Below, in pieces: positions 6,904 through 10,359 of a stretch of 10,359 nt of DNA. Source of the DNA: JBBSEZ01 sp038239195 (GTDB lineage: Bacteria > Planctomycetota > Planctomycetia > Gemmatales > Gemmataceae); NCBI GenBank assembly GCA_038239195.1, contig JBBSEZ010000360.1:1-10359 (forward strand). The letters are read 5' to 3'. The translations under genes were made by a program, and so were the position numbers. The notes beneath the pieces were generated by a model. It was not told the origin of the DNA and did no database searches. It saw nothing but the letters and a program-made list of their open reading frames with translations. Each line of letters starts with the position of its first letter. Positions within the stretch are counted from its first letter, which is position 1.

Positions 6904-6977
6904 CCGCCGCGCTCGGCTCGGCGCGTGGCGCCAGTCAGGACAACGTTGCGCGCATTCGGGGGAGCTCTCTTCCAGGA

Positions 6978-7757
6978 TCATTCTCGCCCGAGGATCGCAT
7001 CCAGCCCCCAGCAACCGCGGACGTGGCCGCCCGGCTCGCGCAGGTGGCGCAGCAAGCGCTCGTCCGCGCAGCCCGCGTCCTCCAGGGCGTCCGCGAGGAT
7101 CGGCAGGCGCTCGAACGCGCTCTCCTCGTAGACCGCCTCCGCCAGCCCCAGCACCGTCCCGCCCTCCCACGCCCGCCAGGCCGCGTCCATCTTCGACAGG
7201 CGAAACGGGTTGCCGAGCACGTCGCGCAGCAAGGTTGCGCGGGCGAGCGGCAATGGCGGGACGGCCTGCCTTGCCGCGGCCTCCGCGAGCGCGGGGGCGG
7301 CCCCGAAGTTCATCGCGCAAGCGTGCGCCGCCCGTGCCCCCGCCAGGGCCGACTCGGCTTTCACGACGGCCTCCATCAACTGGTAACCGCGGTCGCCGTC
7401 GTTGGACGGGTTGAGCTCGAGCATCGCCTCCGGCGTCAACTCGCAGCAGAGGCAGTTCGAGAGGCCCGATTCGGCGCGGTATTCGCGCATGGCCTCGTAC
7501 AGAGCAACCTCAGCCTCCCGGAACACCGCCAGGGCGCGATAGTCGGCATCGACCAGGTCATGCGCCCACCCCTCCCCGTCGGCGAAGCGCTCGGCCTCCT
7601 CCACCGCCTTACGGCTGCGCTCGTCGCCCAGCAGCGGCCAGACGGCCCGGCAGCAGGCGGCCGCGAACAGCCTCCTCTTCCGCTCGCTCGCCCGGCCGGC
7701 CAGGAAGTTCAACATCCCCTCGTCGTCGTTGCTCGTCAGCCATTCGACCTCGTTCAT
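6978..7757 (-). CDS. Gemmata-type paralogous family protein, member C
   Basis: A 259-residue helical, apparently cytoplasmic protein of unknown function, and the last gene of the minus-strand cluster. It has the three family blocks: an N-terminal ASERKRRLFAAACCRAVW (residues 23-40) followed by AERFADG; a central LLRDVLGNPF (177-186) with a following A-x-x-x-Y-E; and a C-terminal LPILADALEDAGCADE (218-233) running into HVRGCWGLDAILGRE (245-259). Such proteins are much expanded in Gemmataceae and mostly annotated as hypothetical. Between blocks 1 and 2 it has a private segment with a cysteine cluster (CLCC, residues 102-105) that the two sister proteins here lack. The ATG at 7757 is chosen because the family's E-W-L start follows directly; its ribosome binding site is weak. 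It lies 47 nt after the gene at 7805-8506. Confidence 0.85.
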   Translation of the reverse strand: MNEVEWLTSNDDEGMLNFLAGRASERKRRLFAAACCRAVWPLLGDERSRKAVEEAERFADGEGWAHDLVDADYRALAVFREAEVALYEAMREYRAESGLSNCLCCELTPEAMLELNPSNDGDRGYQLMEAVVKAESALAGARAAHACAMNFGAAPALAEAAARQAVPPLPLARATLLRDVLGNPFRLSKMDAAWRAWEGGTVLGLAEAVYEESAFERLPILADALEDAGCADERLLRHLREPGGHVRGCWGLDAILGRE

Positions 7758-7804
7758 GCTTCGTTCGGGAACAGCGTCCCGCGGTTCGAGAGTGGTAACG
7801 ATCC

Positions 7805-8506
7805 TCACGCCTTCTTCGCCGCGCCCCCCTTCGGCCGCGGCACCCGCCGCGCCCGCACGAGCTCGAAGCTCCCCTTCAACTCGTAGCTCGGGACTTGCCA
7901 CTTCCCCTTCAGGGTGGGGGGCTGGAGCTCCGCCACGTACACCCCCGGGTAGATGCCGCCCCCGTCCGCGTGGTTCGTCACGAACGCCAGCCAGCGCCCG
8001 CCGACCACCGCCCCCGCCAGGCGAAAGCGGCCCGTCATCGGCACGGCGTACAGCGACCGGAAGTCCTGCATCATGTCGCCCCGGAACGAGTTGCCCTCGC
8101 GCTCGCGCACGGTCAGCGTCATCGGAACGCCGTGGTCCCACTGCGACAGCGCCCCCTTCCAGCGCGTCCCCGCGTCAAAGGGGTCGTCCGGCGGGCGCCC
8201 GCAAGCGCCCGCCCCGAGGAACACGAGCAGCGCCGGGCCCGCGTCGAGCGCCGAAAACTCCTCGGTCAGCGCCCCCGCCAGCGGGCCGATCAGCCCGGGG
8301 CGAACCGCGACGATCTCCTGGGCGCGGGCCGTGCGGGCCAGCACGTCGGCGGCCTTCTTGCGGCCCTTCTTGCCGCCCAGCAGGCGCACGAGCTCCGCCC
8401 GCTCCGCGTCGCCCTGCTCCTCCAGCCAGTCGGCCAGCACCAGGCGCCTTTCCGCGTCGTTGAAGCGGGCGAGGGCGCCCAGCAGCAGGTCGTCGATTTC
8501 CGGCAT
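7805..8506 (-). CDS. TIGR02996-like protein with a beta-rich C-terminal domain
   Basis: A 233-residue soluble protein of unknown function. Residues 5-44 form a TIGR02996-like module (RLVLADWLEEQGDAERAELV), the same kind as in the leucine-rich-repeat protein at 4392-5717. A lysine-rich GGKKGRKK patch (44-51) and a helical linker follow. The last 120 residues look like an antiparallel beta barrel: RWKGALSQ (115-122), MTLTVREREGNSFRG (129-143), GRFRLAGAVVGGRWLAFV (159-176) and LKGKW/LKGSFELVRAR (199-220). The alternation recalls lipocalin- or avidin-like barrels, but that is inference. The tail is basic (PKGGAAKKA). The ATG at 8506 lies 3 nt after the stop of the upstream paralog, and its AAGGAG ribosome binding site is made of that gene's last two codons, so the two are very likely translationally coupled. 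Confidence 0.85.
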   Translation of the reverse strand: MPEIDDLLLGALARFNDAERRLVLADWLEEQGDAERAELVRLLGGKKGRKKAADVLARTARAQEIVAVRPGLIGPLAGALTEEFSALDAGPALLVFLGAGACGRPPDDPFDAGTRWKGALSQWDHGVPMTLTVREREGNSFRGDMMQDFRSLYAVPMTGRFRLAGAVVGGRWLAFVTNHADGGGIYPGVYVAELQPPTLKGKWQVPSYELKGSFELVRARRVPRPKGGAAKKA

Positions 8507-8509
8507 TGT

Positions 8510-9235
8510 TCACTCCTTGCCCATAACGGCATCCAGCGGCCAACATCCGCGAACGTGCGGCCCCGGATCGCGCAGATGGCCAAGGAGGTCGGCGTCGTCA
8601 CATCCCGTGTCTTCCAGGGCGTCAGCGAGGATGGCGAGGCGGGCCGGGTCGAGATGGCCGGAAGGCAGGATGCGATGCTCATATGCGGCAGTGGCGAGGC
8701 CAGTCACGGTGGGCGTCAGCCAGGCGGGGTTGTTGGAGATCGGGCGGAAAGGGTTGCCGATGATGCATCGGATGAAGCCCACTTGCGAATTCCACTGCTC
8801 CTCGCGGTAAGGGAGAGGGGTGGTGTGCGCGACTTGGTTTGCCGTACCCGCAGCGGCTTGATACGCTTGCTCTGGAAAGTTTGGGATTACCCGCCCCGTT
8901 CTTGCAACGAATGCTGCGTCCGATTCACGAGCAAGTTGGGTAACTGCTTCAGAGGCTAAACTGGCTAAGTAAGCATCTGGCGACAACCCCGATTCCCATT
9001 CTGCCCAAGTAAACGCTCCTTCTGCCTCTCCTAACTCCTCATCGGTTGCCAACCCATCTGCGAACCGCTCTGCCACCAACACGACCGTTCGGGCTGCTTC
9101 GTTCGGAAGAAGATGCCAGATACTGCGGCAACAGGCAACAGCAAACGACCGCAATTTTCGGTCACTCGCCTTGACACGAAGAAACTCCAGCATCGGCTCC
9201 GGGCCCGCGCATTCCAGCCATTCCTGTTCGGTCAT
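8510..9235 (-). CDS. Gemmata-type paralogous family protein, member B, low-GC
   Basis: A 241-residue member of the same family as the genes at 6978-7757 and 9339-10232, function unknown. Family blocks are KASDRKLRSFAVACCRSIW (22-40) with AERFADG (55-61), a central GNPFRP (160-165), and the C-terminal AILADALEDTGCDDADLL (201-218) with HVRGCWPLDAVMGKE (227-241). The ATG at 9235 is chosen because GGGAGG precedes it by 5 nt and the usual MTEQEWL opening starts there. Its first half (about residues 15-138) is far poorer in GC than its neighbours: 199 of 360 bases (55%) between 8821 and 9180 by hand count. This points to recent arrival, recombination between paralogs, or relaxed codon selection. 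Its last codons provide the ribosome binding site of the next gene. Confidence 0.88.
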   Translation of the reverse strand: MTEQEWLECAGPEPMLEFLRVKASDRKLRSFAVACCRSIWHLLPNEAARTVVLVAERFADGLATDEELGEAEGAFTWAEWESGLSPDAYLASLASEAVTQLARESDAAFVARTGRVIPNFPEQAYQAAAGTANQVAHTTPLPYREEQWNSQVGFIRCIIGNPFRPISNNPAWLTPTVTGLATAAYEHRILPSGHLDPARLAILADALEDTGCDDADLLGHLRDPGPHVRGCWPLDAVMGKE

Positions 9236-9338
9236 GCTCGCCTCCCGCGCGATGGGCCGGGCGCTCCCGCAGTCAGGGTAGCGGCTCCGTCCCTCCCGTC
9301 CAAGCTCAGGCTTGAGCCATCCCTGGCCGTTCGGGACG

Positions 9339-10232
9339 CTACTCCTTGCCCAGCACCGCATCGACCACCCAGCACCCGCGCACGTGGCCCTTGCCGTGCC
9401 GGCAGTGCCACAGGACGTCCGTGTCGTCGCAGCCGGCGTCTTCGAGCGCGTCGGCCAGGATCGGCATCTCGTCGGAGTGCTGGCCCTCGTAGATGCCCCG
9501 CGCCAGATCGACGGCGGCGCCGTCGTTCTGCGCCAGCCACAGCGGCGAGAAGGCCTTCGGCAGGAATGGGTTGCCGAACACCTCGCGCAGCAGGGTACAC
9601 TGGCGGACGCGCTCGCGGCGGTAGGCCACGAGGGGGGCGTCCTGGAACGTCCCGGGGTAAGCGGCCGGCGCCGGCACCGCCCCGCAGGCGGCGAGCGCCG
9701 ACAGCGCCTCCGCCGCCACCTGGCCGACCGCCCCCTTCGGCGACCACCCTTTCGAGAGGAGCAGGCGAAGCGCGTGCGCCGTCAGCGACTCCGCCTGGAG
9801 CTCCAGGTCCTCGTCATCCCCCGCGTCCGCCCTCTCCTCGGCCTCCAGCAAGTCCGCCTGCATCGCCTGGCGAATGCGCCGGTCCTCTCCCGTGGCCGGC
9901 CCGTCCGCGAGGCGCTCCGCCAGCGCCAGCAGTTCGGCCCGGCACCACTCCCGGTCGAGGGCGGCCACGAGCGGCCGGCAGCACGCCGCGGAGAACAAGC
10001 GCACCTTGCGTTCGCTCGCCCGTTCGCCCAGGTTCTCGAGCATCGCGTCCGGGTCGGTGGACGCCAGCCAGCCCGCCGTCATCTGCTCCGACCACGGCCG
10101 CTCGAACGGCACCACCCGCGCTGGCGCCGGCGCCGGCGCGCCGGGGCTGCCCGGCCCTCTGCGCATCGAAGGCGGGCTCGCCCCGGTCAAGCGACCCAGC
10201 GCCCGCCGCATTTTGCCAAACCAGCCTGCCAT
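9339..10232 (-). CDS. Gemmata-type paralogous family protein, member A, with N-terminal extension
   Basis: A 297-residue protein and the promoter-proximal gene of the minus-strand cluster. Residues 51-297 are a family member: GWLASTDPDAMLENL (54-68), RASERKVRLFSAACCR (71-86), LAERLADG (104-111), LLREVFGNPF (214-223), PILADALEDAGCDDTD (257-272) and HVRGCWVVDAVLGKE (283-297). Compared with its two sisters it carries about 50 extra N-terminal residues: a basic stretch (WFGKMRRALGRLTG) and a Pro/Ala/Gly-rich linker. The ATG at 10232 is supported by GGAGG 7 nt upstream. A shorter protein starting at Met51 (10082, with GGAG close before it) would match the family length and cannot be excluded. It ends 103 nt before the next gene's start. 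Function unknown. Confidence 0.85.
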   Translation of the reverse strand: MAGWFGKMRRALGRLTGASPPSMRRGPGSPGAPAPAPARVVPFERPWSEQMTAGWLASTDPDAMLENLGERASERKVRLFSAACCRPLVAALDREWCRAELLALAERLADGPATGEDRRIRQAMQADLLEAEERADAGDDEDLELQAESLTAHALRLLLSKGWSPKGAVGQVAAEALSALAACGAVPAPAAYPGTFQDAPLVAYRRERVRQCTLLREVFGNPFLPKAFSPLWLAQNDGAAVDLARGIYEGQHSDEMPILADALEDAGCDDTDVLWHCRHGKGHVRGCWVVDAVLGKE

Positions 10233-10256
10233 TGGCGACCTCCGCGGTTTGCCGGA

Positions 10257-10353
10257 CCCCCCCAACCCCCCACCCAAATAGGGGGCGGGGGGGGCCCACC
10301 GGTACACCGCGGTGTCCGCCCCACCCCCCCCCCGTTCACTCCCCCCCACCCCC
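10257..10353 (-). promoter_or_regulatory. G-tract-rich upstream region with G-quadruplex motifs
   Basis: Read on the minus strand, which is the coding strand of the downstream gene, this spacer has two G-run groups. At 10353-10319 the pattern is G5-T-G7-AGTGAAC-G10-T-G4, a canonical G-quadruplex motif. At 10275-10257 it is G3-T-G6-TT-G7, a second possible one. Between them lie an opposite-strand run G5-C-G8 (10281-10294) and a perfect 12-bp palindrome ACACCGCGGTGT (10304-10315). The promoter of the four-gene cluster should lie here or beyond the window edge; I see no standard -35/-10 pair. Homopolymer runs are also prone to sequencing and assembly error. Confidence 0.55.
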
Positions 10354-10359
10354 GCTGTG

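Noticed and set aside
6904..6977. Bidirectional terminator between the convergent Rieske gene and the minus-strand cluster
   Set aside because: Only short imperfect GC stems (CGCGC/GCGCG, TGGCGCCA) and no T-tract. A terminator may exist but cannot be supported.
5587..7320. A 577-codon minus-strand open frame across the Rieske gene
   Set aside because: It overlaps the Rieske oxygenase, whose cluster and iron ligands are all intact, and runs out of frame into the 6978-7757 gene. No recognisable domain.
9236..9338. Extra gene or internal promoter in the 103-bp gap between the two upstream paralogs
   Set aside because: No ribosome binding site with a plausible small frame and no recognisable promoter hexamers; it reads as an ordinary intra-operon spacer.

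Overview
The window looks like chromosomal DNA of a high-GC planctomycete of the Gemmataceae (Gemmata, Zavarzinella and relatives). Three things point there: strongly GC-rich coding DNA, two proteins with the N-terminal TIGR02996 'repeat-companion' motif (LADWLEE.GD..RAE type), and three tandem members of a Gemmata-type paralogous family ending in LADALED.GC.D ... HVRGCW..D..LGKE. I see no rRNA, tRNA, CRISPR array, transposase or phage gene.

Layout. Positions 1-49 form a perfect 19-bp inverted repeat that probably ends the transcript running leftward from the first two genes. Those genes (minus strand, 88-1101 and 1133-1705) encode a polytopic membrane protein with three H-x3-E motifs in predicted helices, and a small signal-peptide protein with two membrane segments and an apparent internal duplication. 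A 132-bp divergent spacer follows. A plus-strand block then carries an R2K-type ATP-grasp protein (1838-2686), a MerA/dihydrolipoamide dehydrogenase-type flavoprotein disulfide reductase (2767-4284), a TIGR02996 plus leucine-rich-repeat protein (4392-5717), and a Rieske non-haem iron oxygenase of the choline-monooxygenase-like type (5797-6903).

From 6978 to 10232 all four genes lie on the minus strand and read as one likely operon. In transcription order they are a paralog with an N-terminal extension (10232-9339), a second paralog with unusually low GC (9235-8510), a TIGR02996 protein with a beta-rich C-terminal domain (8506-7805), and a third paralog (7757-6978). The upstream edge (10257-10353) is a dense set of G-tracts on the coding strand, a strong G-quadruplex candidate just before the first gene.

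How the genes work together: only the two gene clusters on the minus strand look functionally linked, by spacing and by shared sequence families. The plus-strand enzymes look like independent accessory metabolic genes. The observations I rate highest are the possible membrane metal site in the 88-1101 protein with its duplicated partner, the resemblance between the paralog family's C-terminal motif and the TIGR02996 motif, and the use of that family's last codons as the ribosome binding site for the next gene. I found no convincing complete new defence or biosynthetic system.
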